DNA of 46,431 nt from Candidatus Roseilinea sp. (GTDB lineage Bacteria; Chloroflexota; Anaerolineae; J036; Brachytrichaceae), in contig JANWYN010000100.1 of NCBI GenBank assembly GCA_025055235.1, positions 1 to 46,431 on the forward strand, written 5' to 3'. Position 1 is the stretch's first letter; each line of letters starts with the position of its first letter. The position numbers were made by a program, and so were the translations under genes. The notes below the pieces were generated by a model. It had not been told where the DNA came from and searched no databases. It saw nothing but the letters and a program-made list of their open reading frames with translations. Below, piece by piece: positions 7,451 to 15,753 of this stretch.

Positions 7451-10162
7451 GATGGTGACGACATTTTCGTATCGCTCGTCCAGCGGCGGCAAGGGCAGCC
7501 GGTTTACGCTGTCATACACGACAACGCTAGCGCGCAACGGGCCGCGGTAACTGCCCAGGTCGAACGGGTGGCGATCCATCACACGCGAATCGCGGATCCA
7601 CTTGAGAGTGGGAATGGCGCCGAGCGCCGGCACGCTGTCGTGCGTCCGGTATAGGCCATCGCCCTCGACGCGCACTGAGACGATGTAGTCGTTTACCGGC
7701 GGGCGCGCTGCCAGCCAGTGCAAATCCACCTTGAGCGCCGCGCCGCCGTGCGCGCTTGCCCCGACCAGCGCCATTTGGTTCGCATACGGAATGTAGCGCT
7801 GGCCCTCGCGGTAGTCGGGCAAGCGCTGGTCGAAAGGCATGATGCGAATTCCGCGCATCGGCGGGATGTCGAACGGTAGCGACAGATACTGCGCTCGATC
7901 CGGCGCGGCGGCGGCGCTCAGCATCTGCGCCGGCGCAAGCGGCCGGCCATCCGCATCTACCAGTGTCACTTCCACCGCAGACCGGCCCAATTGCCAGTGC
8001 GTCCATACGCGCAACTGCCCCGGCAGGCCGGCGTCGTAGTCCACGCCGATCAGCTGCGGATCCTGCGCAGTCGGCTTGACGAGGCTACCGAGTGGATGCT
8101 GCGTGGCCGGTGGCAATGACGCAGGCGCGACGATCAGTGTCGCGACAGAGACGAATTCTGCGCCACGCGCATCGCGATACTGGATGAAACTGCCCTTCGC
8201 CGGACGGTATGCGCCCACCAGAATCTCATATGCACCCGGCGGCAGGTCGAGTGGGATGCCCAGCACGACGCGCTGCGTCGCATAATCGCCGTCGCGCGCG
8301 TCGGCCGGCAGGCGCAAGTCTGCGTTGGCGGCCAGCCGGCCGTCTGGCCGCAGGATGCGCACAGTGATTGAGTCGCCGGGTTGGAGCGCCGCGCGCAGAT
8401 GCCAGCCCACATCCATCGTCACTGCCTGGCCGACCTCGACCGTCCGGCCATCAAGGTATGCCGGGCCGATCACCGCAATGCGTCCGTCGAACAGCACGCC
8501 GTCGGCTTCCGCCGGCGGAGCGAAGCGATTCGCCACGCGCCAAGCCGGGCGATCATTCAGCGGCATCGCTTGCAGGCCCTGCGCTGCCAGCTCGTCGGCG
8601 AAGAGCGAGGTCACGTAGGTGATCTGGTCGCGCGCACGCCGCGCGGCTTGTTCGGCGAACGTCTCGGCATAGGGCTGCGCACCGCGCGGGAATACGTATT
8701 CTACCTGCACGTCGCGCCGCAAGCCCTCGATATCCTGCAACGCCCACATCGGCGTGGCCTGGTGCCACTGCGAGAGGATGACGCTGCCCGGCTGCACGCC
8801 TCGCAGCACAGCCTCGGCAGCTGCGCGCGTGCTTCGGTCGCGACCCAGATACATGAAGCTCGGCCAGCGCTGCACCGCATCGCGTCCAGCAAACGCGATC
8901 ACGGCGAGCAACGGCACGAACGCGATCAGACGAAAGAGCGCCGTTTCACCACGAAGACGCGCGGGCAGAAAGGTATTCCCGACGGCTTCGCGTCTTCGTG
9001 TCTTCGCGGTGAAAAGGAAGTGCGCGTCCGCGAGCGCGCCCAGGCCGGCGCCCAGCACGACGCACAGGATCACCCAGCACGGCATGGCATATTCCACCGT
9101 CTGCGGCGCGCGATACGTGATGGTGACGAAGAGGTGCACGGCACACGCCAGCAGCCAGATCGCGCCGAGGGTGCGCGATTGCCAGACCAGCACAGGCGCT
9201 GCGACTGCCATGCCGGCCAACACCGGCGCGCTGAACTGGAAGGTCAGCAGCGTGGGCAACAGCGCCAGCCGGTCGAACAAGAATTCCGGCGCGGCGAAGG
9301 CCAGCATGTCGCCGGCGAAGCCGCGCGCGAAGACGTGAAACAAAAAGCCATCCGGCGTGGTCAGGTTGCCCGGCGCGAAGCGCGCGCCTGCAGCATCGCG
9401 GATCGGCAGATACAGCCAGACCAGTTGCGTGGCGCCAAAGACTGCGAACGCATAGGCCACCGCGCGCCCGAAGCCACGACGATCGGCCCGCCATGCGACG
9501 TAGAGCACATACGCGCCGAGCACGCCGCCGATGAAGATGAGCGAGATGTGATGGCCCACGCCCAGCCCGAACGCGGCGGCGAAGAGCACCAGCGTCGAAG
9601 CCCGGCCGGTCGCAGACATCCGTGCCGAGCGCGCCGAGGCGTAGAGCATCAGCGCCGTGAACAGCGCCGTCAGGCTGCGGATGTTCGTGGTGGTCGCCTG
9701 CGCCCAGAACGTAGTGCTGCCGCCCAGGGCCATCGCGGCGAGCAGCCCGGCCAGTAGTCGGGGCAAGGAGACGGGGGGACGGGGAGACGAGGAGACAGGG
9801 GGACAAAGAGACAGCGCGCGCTGCACCGTCAGGCTCACCAGCACGAGCGTCGCCGCCGAGGCTACGACGGATAGGAACGACACGCGGGCGTATGGCGAAC
9901 CAATCGGTATCTGCGCGAAGAGCCAGCCCAGCATGGTGAACAGGGGATAGCCGGGTGGATGAGGAATGCCGAGCGTGATCGCAGCGATCTGGAATTCGCC
10001 GCTGTCGGCCGGCTGAACGTCGCCGTTGAGCGTCAGCGTGTAGAGCGAGACGGCGGCCAGGAAGAGCGCTGCGTGCGCGGCGAAATTGAGAATGGAGAAT
10101 GGGGAATGGAGAATTGAGCGCCGGCTCCCGACTCCCTTCTTTTCACTTCCGGTTTCGCTCAT
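7439..10162 (-). CDS. DUF2723 polytopic membrane glycosyltransferase-like protein
   Basis: 907 aa. Residues of about 28-420 hold many hydrophobic segments. The opening LYTLTLNGDVQPADSGEFQIAAITLGIPHPPGYPLFT is the DUF2723 signature, related to protein O-mannosyltransferases, with an Asp-Ser-Gly-Glu catalytic-type motif after the first helix. The C-terminal third is soluble and beta-rich and probably lies outside the membrane. It likely moves sugars from a lipid carrier to an envelope acceptor. The ATG at 10162 overlaps the end of the GT4 gene by 20 bases, implying translational coupling, and it is preferred over upstream starts inside that gene. Three repeat-derived stretches sit in frame, at the N-terminus (ILHSPFSILN), at residues of about 117-132 and at about 383-407. 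Confidence 0.85.
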   Translation of the reverse strand: MSETGSEKKGVGSRRSILHSPFSILNFAAHAALFLAAVSLYTLTLNGDVQPADSGEFQIAAITLGIPHPPGYPLFTMLGWLFAQIPIGSPYARVSFLSVVASAATLVLVSLTVQRALSLCPPVSSSPRPPVSLPRLLAGLLAAMALGGSTTFWAQATTTNIRSLTALFTALMLYASARSARMSATGRASTLVLFAAAFGLGVGHHISLIFIGGVLGAYVLYVAWRADRRGFGRAVAYAFAVFGATQLVWLYLPIRDAAGARFAPGNLTTPDGFLFHVFARGFAGDMLAFAAPEFLFDRLALLPTLLTFQFSAPVLAGMAVAAPVLVWQSRTLGAIWLLACAVHLFVTITYRAPQTVEYAMPCWVILCVVLGAGLGALADAHFLFTAKTRRREAVGNTFLPARLRGETALFRLIAFVPLLAVIAFAGRDAVQRWPSFMYLGRDRSTRAAAEAVLRGVQPGSVILSQWHQATPMWALQDIEGLRRDVQVEYVFPRGAQPYAETFAEQAARRARDQITYVTSLFADELAAQGLQAMPLNDRPAWRVANRFAPPAEADGVLFDGRIAVIGPAYLDGRTVEVGQAVTMDVGWHLRAALQPGDSITVRILRPDGRLAANADLRLPADARDGDYATQRVVLGIPLDLPPGAYEILVGAYRPAKGSFIQYRDARGAEFVSVATLIVAPASLPPATQHPLGSLVKPTAQDPQLIGVDYDAGLPGQLRVWTHWQLGRSAVEVTLVDADGRPLAPAQMLSAAAAPDRAQYLSLPFDIPPMRGIRIMPFDQRLPDYREGQRYIPYANQMALVGASAHGGAALKVDLHWLAARPPVNDYIVSVRVEGDGLYRTHDSVPALGAIPTLKWIRDSRVMDRHPFDLGSYRGPLRASVVVYDSVNRLPLPPLDERYENVVTIINH
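8944..9014. repeat. Palindromic CACGAAGAC-type repeat inside the DUF2723 gene
   Basis: TTTCACC (8944-8950) pairs with GGTGAAA (9008-9014), and CGAAGACGC (8952-8960) with GCGTCTTCG (8990-8998). It encodes a basic stretch (FTAKTRRREA...LPARLRGE) in frame between membrane segments. The CACGAAGACACGAAG motif is a recurrent dispersed repeat that I recall from Chloroflexota and Planctomycetota genomes; I could not check this by search. Confidence 0.75.
9765..9812. repeat. Six perfect-phase octamers inside the DUF2723 gene
   Basis: Six consecutive 8-bp units, all ending in GAC: AAGGAGAC, GGGGGGAC, GGGGAGAC, GAGGAGAC, AGGGGGAC and AAAGAGAC. On the coding strand they give a Pro/Ser-rich loop (CPPVSSSPRPPVSLP) between two membrane segments. 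The total of 48 bp keeps the reading frame. Confidence 0.85.
10084..10118. repeat. Five heptamers at the N-terminus of the DUF2723 gene
   Basis: Exactly five 7-bp units: AATTGAG, AATGGAG, AATGGGG, AATGGAG, AATTGAG. Read on the minus strand they encode SILHSPFSILN directly before the first membrane helix. The same heptapeptide (FSILNSQ) recurs in MetH because a 7-bp unit read in frame repeats every seven codons. Confidence 0.88.
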
Positions 10163-11252
10163 CGTACACGCGCCTGAACACGGCCAGCGTTTCGGTCGCC
10201 GTGCGCTCCCAGGTGAATTGTGCGGCGCGCAACAGCGCGCGTTGGCGCAGCCGTTCGTGCAGGTCATCTTCGATGCAAGCCGCGATCAGCGCGCCGGCCA
10301 TGCGCCGGGCGTCCTTCGGTTCGACCAGCATGCCGGCGTTGCCGACCACTTCGCCGATGCTGGCAGCATTGCTGCCGACGACCGGCACACCACAGGCCAT
10401 CGCCTCGAGGGGCGGCAAACCGAAGCCCTCATACGTCGAGGGGAACAAGAAGCAGCGCGCGCCGGCATACAGCGCCGGCTTGTCCTCCTCTGCAACCCGG
10501 CCGATGAAGCGCACCACATCGCTCACTTCGAGCTGCTCGGCCATCTGCGCCAGCGAGAGCCGCTCGCCGCCGTCGGTCACCACCGGCGTGGATGGCTCGC
10601 CGCAGATCACGAGCGGATATTCCTCGCCGATGGACTCGCCGCACCACACATACACCTGCATCAGCGTCTCGATGTTCTTGCGCGCGTCGAACCCACCGAG
10701 GTAGAGCACATAGCGCTCCGGCAGGTCGTAGCGTTCGCGAACGCGCGCCATGTCCTCTTCCGGCACGTTCGGCGTGAAGCGCGGCTCGACGGCAAGCGGC
10801 GCGACGGTGACGCGCGCAGCGTCCACGTCGAGATACTTGAGGATGTCGCCTTTGCTGAACTCGGAGTCGGTAAGGATGGCAGCCGCGTTTGCCGATGCAG
10901 CGCGCACCAGCCCGGCGTAGGCGCGTTGCAGCGGGCCGCCGCGGTAGGCCGGCAGCGCGATGGGGATCACATCGTGGATCGTCACCACCACCGGCACGTC
11001 GCTGCGCAGCGGCGGCGCCCAATACGGCACGAAGGCGATATCGGCGCGCATGCGCCTGGCAGCGTCTGGGAATTCGACCTGTTCGAAGTGCAGCTTGGCC
11101 CAATCGCCGCGCCGGCGCGGCGACACGCATTCGATCTGCACGTCCGGCGCAAGCTCCCGGATCGCGGCGATCAGGTTGGCAGCATACTGCCCGCTCCCCG
11201 TCGTTTGCGCGTGTGGCGAATCGAGGAACCAGGCGTTGACGGCAATTTTCAT
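10143..11252 (-). CDS. Glycosyltransferase family 4 protein
   Basis: 369 aa with the two Rossmann-like domains of GT-B enzymes. The N-terminal MKIAVNAWFLDSPHAQTTGSGQYAANLI resembles the acceptor-domain start. The donor-domain signature is visible as FLFPSTYEGFGLPPLEAMACGVPVVGSNAASIGEVVGNAGMLV, containing the E-x7-E nucleotide-sugar motif. It probably adds a hexose from a nucleotide sugar to a lipid- or peptide-linked acceptor on the cytoplasmic face. Its end overlaps the DUF2723 gene, so the two likely act in one envelope glycosylation pathway. Only 27 bases separate its ATG from the divergent regulator gene. Confidence 0.9.
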   Translation of the reverse strand: MKIAVNAWFLDSPHAQTTGSGQYAANLIAAIRELAPDVQIECVSPRRRGDWAKLHFEQVEFPDAARRMRADIAFVPYWAPPLRSDVPVVVTIHDVIPIALPAYRGGPLQRAYAGLVRAASANAAAILTDSEFSKGDILKYLDVDAARVTVAPLAVEPRFTPNVPEEDMARVRERYDLPERYVLYLGGFDARKNIETLMQVYVWCGESIGEEYPLVICGEPSTPVVTDGGERLSLAQMAEQLEVSDVVRFIGRVAEEDKPALYAGARCFLFPSTYEGFGLPPLEAMACGVPVVGSNAASIGEVVGNAGMLVEPKDARRMAGALIAACIEDDLHERLRQRALLRAAQFTWERTATETLAVFRRVYDERNRK

Positions 11253-11262
11253 GACTGCGGGC

Positions 11263-11268
11263 TACAAT
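11263..11268 (+). promoter_or_regulatory. Candidate -10 box of the double-HTH regulator
   Basis: TACAAT ends 11 bases before the ATG at 11280, and no Shine-Dalgarno sequence is present. This would give a leaderless or nearly leaderless mRNA. A TTGACG at 11236-11241 is 21 bases upstream, which is longer than ideal. The box lies in the 27-base gap between two divergent genes, so the regulator could control both. Confidence 0.4.
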
Positions 11269-11279
11269 CCCTGTTGATT

Positions 11280-11972
11280 ATGCCTGATCCATCACCGCTC
11301 GACACCGCCCCGCTGCGGCGCATGACGATCGGCCGGCTAATCCGCACCGCCCGCGAAGCCGCCGGCCGCTCGCAGAAGGATTGCGCCCGCTTTATCGGCG
11401 TCTCCGCCAAACGATTCGCTGCCTACGAAGAGGGGGCACGCGAACCGACGTTCACCGAAATCGAAGCCCTCGCCCACTACCTGAACGTGCCGGTGCACGC
11501 CCTGATCTATGAGGAAGAGGCCAAGCGCTTGCCGCAGGTCCAGATCAACAACCTCCAGACGCTGATGCAGCTTCGCTTGCGGGTGGTGGGCGCGCGGCTG
11601 AAGCAGGCGCGGATGGAGCGCGGAGAGTCGCTGAAGGCTGCTGCGCAAGCGATGGGGTTGACCAGCAGCCAGTTGAACGCCTACGAGCTAGGCCGCCGGC
11701 CGATTTCCATCACGCTGCTAGAGCGGGCGATGGCGCACTACGACCTGCGCCTGGATCGGTTGCTCGACCTCGGCATCGGGCCGATCGGCGAGTCGCAGTT
11801 GCGATTGGAGCAGCACGCGCGCTTCGATGCGCTGCCCGATGAGATGCGCGCGTTCATCGTTGCGCCGGACGCAGCGCCTTACCTTGCGTTCGCCATGCAC
11901 TTGAGCAAGCTGCCGACGGCCGACCTGCGCGGCCTGACGAAAGCACTGCGTAAGATCACTGAGGATGAATGA
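11280..11972 (+). CDS. Transcriptional regulator with two XRE-type HTH domains
   Basis: 230 aa, soluble. The first Cro/C1-type helix-turn-helix is at about 20-75 (IGRLIRTAREAAGRSQKDCARFIGVSAKRFAAYEEG). A second copy at about 100-155 has the same pattern (VGARLKQARMERGESLKAAAQAMGLTSSQLNAYELG). The short C-terminal helical part shows no recognised ligand domain. Tandem HTHs in one chain suggest binding to a long or bipartite operator as monomer or dimer. The gene is divergent from the GT4/DUF2723 operon and shares its 27-base intergenic region, so autoregulation and control of envelope glycosylation are plausible. The long upstream extension of this frame overlaps the GT4 gene and is rejected. 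Confidence 0.85.
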   Translation: MPDPSPLDTAPLRRMTIGRLIRTAREAAGRSQKDCARFIGVSAKRFAAYEEGAREPTFTEIEALAHYLNVPVHALIYEEEAKRLPQVQINNLQTLMQLRLRVVGARLKQARMERGESLKAAAQAMGLTSSQLNAYELGRRPISITLLERAMAHYDLRLDRLLDLGIGPIGESQLRLEQHARFDALPDEMRAFIVAPDAAPYLAFAMHLSKLPTADLRGLTKALRKITEDE

Positions 11973-12030
11973 CATCAGAGATGCACCGGCCCCGAGTGCA
12001 TTCGCGGATAGGGGCAAACCATCGCACGGT

Positions 12031-12207
12031 AGGGCACGGGACGTCGTTCCGTGCCCCGGACGCCGTTCTGTACCCGTGTGCGCTGCCAACGACGCGCTGC
12101 GGTAGCTCATGCGGTCTATTCAGAGCGCGCCCTATAGCCCTCGCCGGCGAATGCACCCGGTGCATTTCGTGTCGTTGCGCAGTAGGGCGCGGACGTCGTT
12201 CCGCGCT
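12031..12207. repeat. Two copies of a small GC-rich palindrome
   Basis: In the 348-base gap before the amino-acid importer, the pattern AGGGC-CGG-ACGTCGTTCCG-GC occurs at 12031-12056 and again at 12184-12207. In copy 1, GGGCACGG (12032-12039) pairs with CCGTGCCC (12049-12056). In copy 2, GCGCGG pairs with CCGCGC. The arms differ but complement each other within each copy, a sign of compensatory change and hence selection for a hairpin. It resembles dispersed extragenic palindromes (REP/MITE-like). No credible gene is seen in the gap. Confidence 0.7.
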
Positions 12208-12279
12208 GATGATGCATCGGCAACGGCGCGCCGCGGTGGCGTACTTGAGCCATATACCTTTGTGGTTACGTCAACGCCA

Positions 12280-12307
12280 TTGCAGATTCGCTAAAACTGG
12301 TTATAAC
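12280..12307 (+). promoter_or_regulatory. Sigma-70-type promoter of the amino-acid importer operon
   Basis: TTGCAG at 12280-12285, a 16-base spacer and TATAAC at 12302-12307 precede the ATG at 12321. The leader would be only a few bases long and contains CAAGGT just before the ATG. Confidence 0.55.
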
Positions 12308-12320
12308 TTCGCCCCAAGGT

Positions 12321-13517
12321 ATGGCGAACGTTCCGCTCCCGCCGCCCGACTTGCCGCCGCGGATGAGCCGCGCGTTCTGGCGCGACGATCGCTTCATCCA
12401 ACTCGCTGCGCAGCTGATCGTTCTGACCATCGTCGCCGGCTTGGCCTTCATCGTGGTGCAGAACATGGCCGCCTCGCTGCAACGTCAGGGCATCGTCCTG
12501 GGCTTCGGCTTCCTCGACAACGCGGCCGGCTTCGACATCGGTGAGTCGCTCATTCGCTATACCAACACCGACACGTTCGCCCGCGCGCTGCTGGTCGGCT
12601 TGCTCAACACGCTGCTCGTTAGCGTGCTGGGCATCGTCCTGGCGACGATCCTCGGCATCATCGTCGGCATCGCCCGGCTATCCAGCAACTGGCTGGTCAA
12701 CCGGCTGGCCTGGCTGTTCATCGAGCTGATGCGCAACGTGCCGTTGCTGGTGCTGCTCATCTTCATCTACACGGCCGTCTTCTTGAAGCTGCCACGCGCG
12801 CGACAGGCCATCAGCCTGGGGCCGATCTACCTGAGCAACCGCGGCGTGGCGATGCCGTGGGGCGAGCCGACGGAAACCTGGCCGGTCTACCTCTACATCC
12901 TCGTCGCCGCCGTGGGCCTGGCCGTCCTGGCGGCGACCGGGCTGCGCATTTGGCAAGAGCGCAGCGGCCGGCCCAAGCCGATTGCGCTGCCGGCGCTGCT
13001 CACCTTCGCAGCGACCGTGGTGATTGGCTGGTTCGTCCTGCCGCAGCCGCCGCTGACGATCACCACGCCGGAGATCGCGGCGTTCAACTTCCGCGGCGGG
13101 TTGATATTGACGCCGGAATTCATGGCGCTGCTGATCGGCCTGGTGATCTACACTGCAGCGTTCATCGGCGAAGTTGTGCGCGCCGGCATCCAGTCGGTGC
13201 CGAAGGGGCAGGTGGAAGCGGCGCGCGCGCTGGGGCTGAACGGCCGGCGCACGCTGCAACTAGTGGTGTTCCCGCAGGCGCTGCGGGTCATCATTCCCCC
13301 GCTCACCAGCCAGTATCTCAACCTCACCAAGAACTCGTCGCTGGCGGTCGCCATCGGCTATCCCGATCTGTTCGCCGTGTCGGGCACCATCATCAACCAG
13401 ACCGGCCGGGCGGTGGAGATGATCGCCGTCGTCATGGGCGTGTATCTGTCGGTCAGCCTGTTCACCTCGTTGCTGATGAACTGGTACAACCGCCGCGTGC
13501 GGTTGGTGGAGCGATGA
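12321..13517 (+). CDS. aapQ: Polar amino-acid ABC permease AapQ-like
   Basis: 398 aa, longer than simple HisQ-type permeases because of the extra helices and loop typical of the AapQ/BztB subfamily. Signature segments include NTLLVSVLGIVLATILGIIVGIARLS, ELMRNVPLLVLLIF and the coupling loop GQVEAARALGLNGRRTLQLVVFPQALR. It forms one half of the membrane channel for general L-amino acids (glutamate, glutamine, aspartate and others, inferred). It overlaps the next gene by four bases (ATGA). A promoter lies just upstream. No periplasmic binding protein gene (aapJ) precedes it, unlike typical aapJQMP operons. Confidence 0.9.
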   Translation: MANVPLPPPDLPPRMSRAFWRDDRFIQLAAQLIVLTIVAGLAFIVVQNMAASLQRQGIVLGFGFLDNAAGFDIGESLIRYTNTDTFARALLVGLLNTLLVSVLGIVLATILGIIVGIARLSSNWLVNRLAWLFIELMRNVPLLVLLIFIYTAVFLKLPRARQAISLGPIYLSNRGVAMPWGEPTETWPVYLYILVAAVGLAVLAATGLRIWQERSGRPKPIALPALLTFAATVVIGWFVLPQPPLTITTPEIAAFNFRGGLILTPEFMALLIGLVIYTAAFIGEVVRAGIQSVPKGQVEAARALGLNGRRTLQLVVFPQALRVIIPPLTSQYLNLTKNSSLAVAIGYPDLFAVSGTIINQTGRAVEMIAVVMGVYLSVSLFTSLLMNWYNRRVRLVER

Positions 13518-14728
13518 CGATGAGCGCAAGCACCCCTTCGCTTCCCTCGCGCGCCGAAGTATTGCCGCCGCCGACCGAGCGCTACACCGTGCTGGGCTGG
13601 CTGCGCAAGAACTTGTTCAGCACATGGTACAACGCGCTGCTGACGGTGATCTTCGGCGTCATCGTTATTCTGCTGTTGCGCAGCGTGGTGGAATGGGCGT
13701 TGACACAGGCGCGCTGGGAAGTCATTACGGCCAACGTGCGGCTGTTCATGGTCGGGCAATACCCGACAGCCGCGACCTGGCGTGCTTGGGCCTGTGTGGT
13801 GTTGCTGGCGTTGCTGATCGGGTTGTCGTGGGGCATCTGGGGGCGAAACCAGCGCGCCGGCGCGATTGCTTTTGGCGCGTTGCCGTTCGTCCTGGCCACC
13901 CTCGCACAGGACGAAGCGCGCATCGCATTGCTCATCACCGGCGTTGCCGGCGTGATCGGCTTCGCGCTCAGCCGCTGGCGCGGCCCGCAACTGCAACGCA
14001 TCAGCATCATCGGCTGGGTGATCTATTTCCCGCTGGTCATCCTGCTGATCAGCGGCTTCGGCGGCGCGAATAGCCCGTTGCCACTGGTGCCCACGAACCT
14101 ATGGGGCGGCTTGCTGCTCACGCTGCTGCTGACCGTGGTGGGCATCGTGTTCTCCTTCCCGTTGGGCGTACTGCTGGCGCTGGGCCGGCAGTCCAGCCTG
14201 CCAATCGTGCGGGCGCTCTGCGTGATCTACATCGAGGTGATCCGCGGCGTGCCGCTCATCACGGTGCTGTTCATGGCGCAGCTCATGCTGCCGCTCTTCT
14301 TACCCGGTGTGACGATTGACCGCGTGGTGCGGGCGATGGCCGGCATCGTCCTGTTCAGCGCGGCATACCTGGCCGAGAACGTGCGCGGCGGCCTGCAGGC
14401 CATCCCGCGCGGCCAATACGAAGCGGCGCGCGCGCTTGGCCTGAACACGTGGAAGATGATGCTGCTCATCATCCTGCCACAGGCGCTCAAGGCGGTCATC
14501 CCGATCCTGGTCGGCCAATTCATCGCGCTGTTCAAGGACACGTCGCTGGTGGTGATCGTTGGCTTGCTCGACCTGATGGGCATCGCCAAAGCAGTGTTAG
14601 CCCAGCCGGACTTCCTGGGCCTGCAAGCCGAGGTCTATCTGTTTGTCGCGCTCATCTACGGCGTATTCTGCTATCTGATGTCCGCCTTCAGCCAGCGCTT
14701 AGAGGCGCGGCTGAGCGCAGGCAGGTGA
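13514..14728 (+). CDS. aapM: Polar amino-acid ABC permease AapM-like
   Basis: 404 aa, second membrane subunit. It has about eight hydrophobic segments, with LWGGLLLTLLLTVVGIVFSFPLGVLLALGR starting the BPD_transp domain and the coupling loop GQYEAARALGLNTWKMMLLIILPQALK. LFKDTSLVVIVGLLDLMG is characteristic of the AapM/BztC subfamily. It starts at the ATG overlapping the aapQ stop (ATGA), which indicates translational coupling. The longer upstream open frame lies within aapQ and is a shadow. Confidence 0.9.
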   Translation: MTMSASTPSLPSRAEVLPPPTERYTVLGWLRKNLFSTWYNALLTVIFGVIVILLLRSVVEWALTQARWEVITANVRLFMVGQYPTAATWRAWACVVLLALLIGLSWGIWGRNQRAGAIAFGALPFVLATLAQDEARIALLITGVAGVIGFALSRWRGPQLQRISIIGWVIYFPLVILLISGFGGANSPLPLVPTNLWGGLLLTLLLTVVGIVFSFPLGVLLALGRQSSLPIVRALCVIYIEVIRGVPLITVLFMAQLMLPLFLPGVTIDRVVRAMAGIVLFSAAYLAENVRGGLQAIPRGQYEAARALGLNTWKMMLLIILPQALKAVIPILVGQFIALFKDTSLVVIVGLLDLMGIAKAVLAQPDFLGLQAEVYLFVALIYGVFCYLMSAFSQRLEARLSAGR

Positions 14729-14738
14729 GGAGCGTGTT

Positions 14739-14826
14739 GCGTCTTGCGTCTTCCGTCTTGCGTCAAAGCGAAACGTGAGACGCAGGACGCAGGACGTATG
14801 ACGCAGGACGTATGACGCATGAAGCG
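14739..14826. repeat. Inverted heptamer arrays between aapM and aapP
   Basis: GCGTCTT, GCGTCTT, CCGTCTT and GCGTCAA units are followed by the complementary family GTGAGAC, GCAGGAC, GCAGGAC, GTATGAC, GCAGGAC, GTATGAC. The array separates two genes of one operon and could fold into a hairpin. The units match those at 488-561 upstream of ribX. Confidence 0.85.
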
Positions 14827-14834
14827 AGCCTGAT

Positions 14835-15593
<759 letters not shown>

Positions 15594-15753
15594 CGAGTGG
15601 GAATCCACGCCAAGGATACCCACCGGCCCTGCTAACACAACGCTAACGTGACGCCGTTATATCTCTAACAGCCTGGGCGTAGGGTTGATGGCGTCTCAAG
15701 TTGAGTAAACGTTCGCGCAATCATCGCGTGAAGTGCATGTGGAGGAAGACAAA

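Noticed and set aside
10086..11979. A 628-codon plus-strand open frame ending in the double-HTH regulator
   Set aside because: Its first 390 codons lie antisense to the GT4 and DUF2723 genes, which have clear family motifs; only the part from the ATG at 11280 is HTH sequence.
15594..15753. CIRCE or sigma-32-type control site upstream of dnaK
   Set aside because: No TTAGCACTC/GAGTGCTAA pair and no convincing heat-shock promoter could be found in the 160-base gap.
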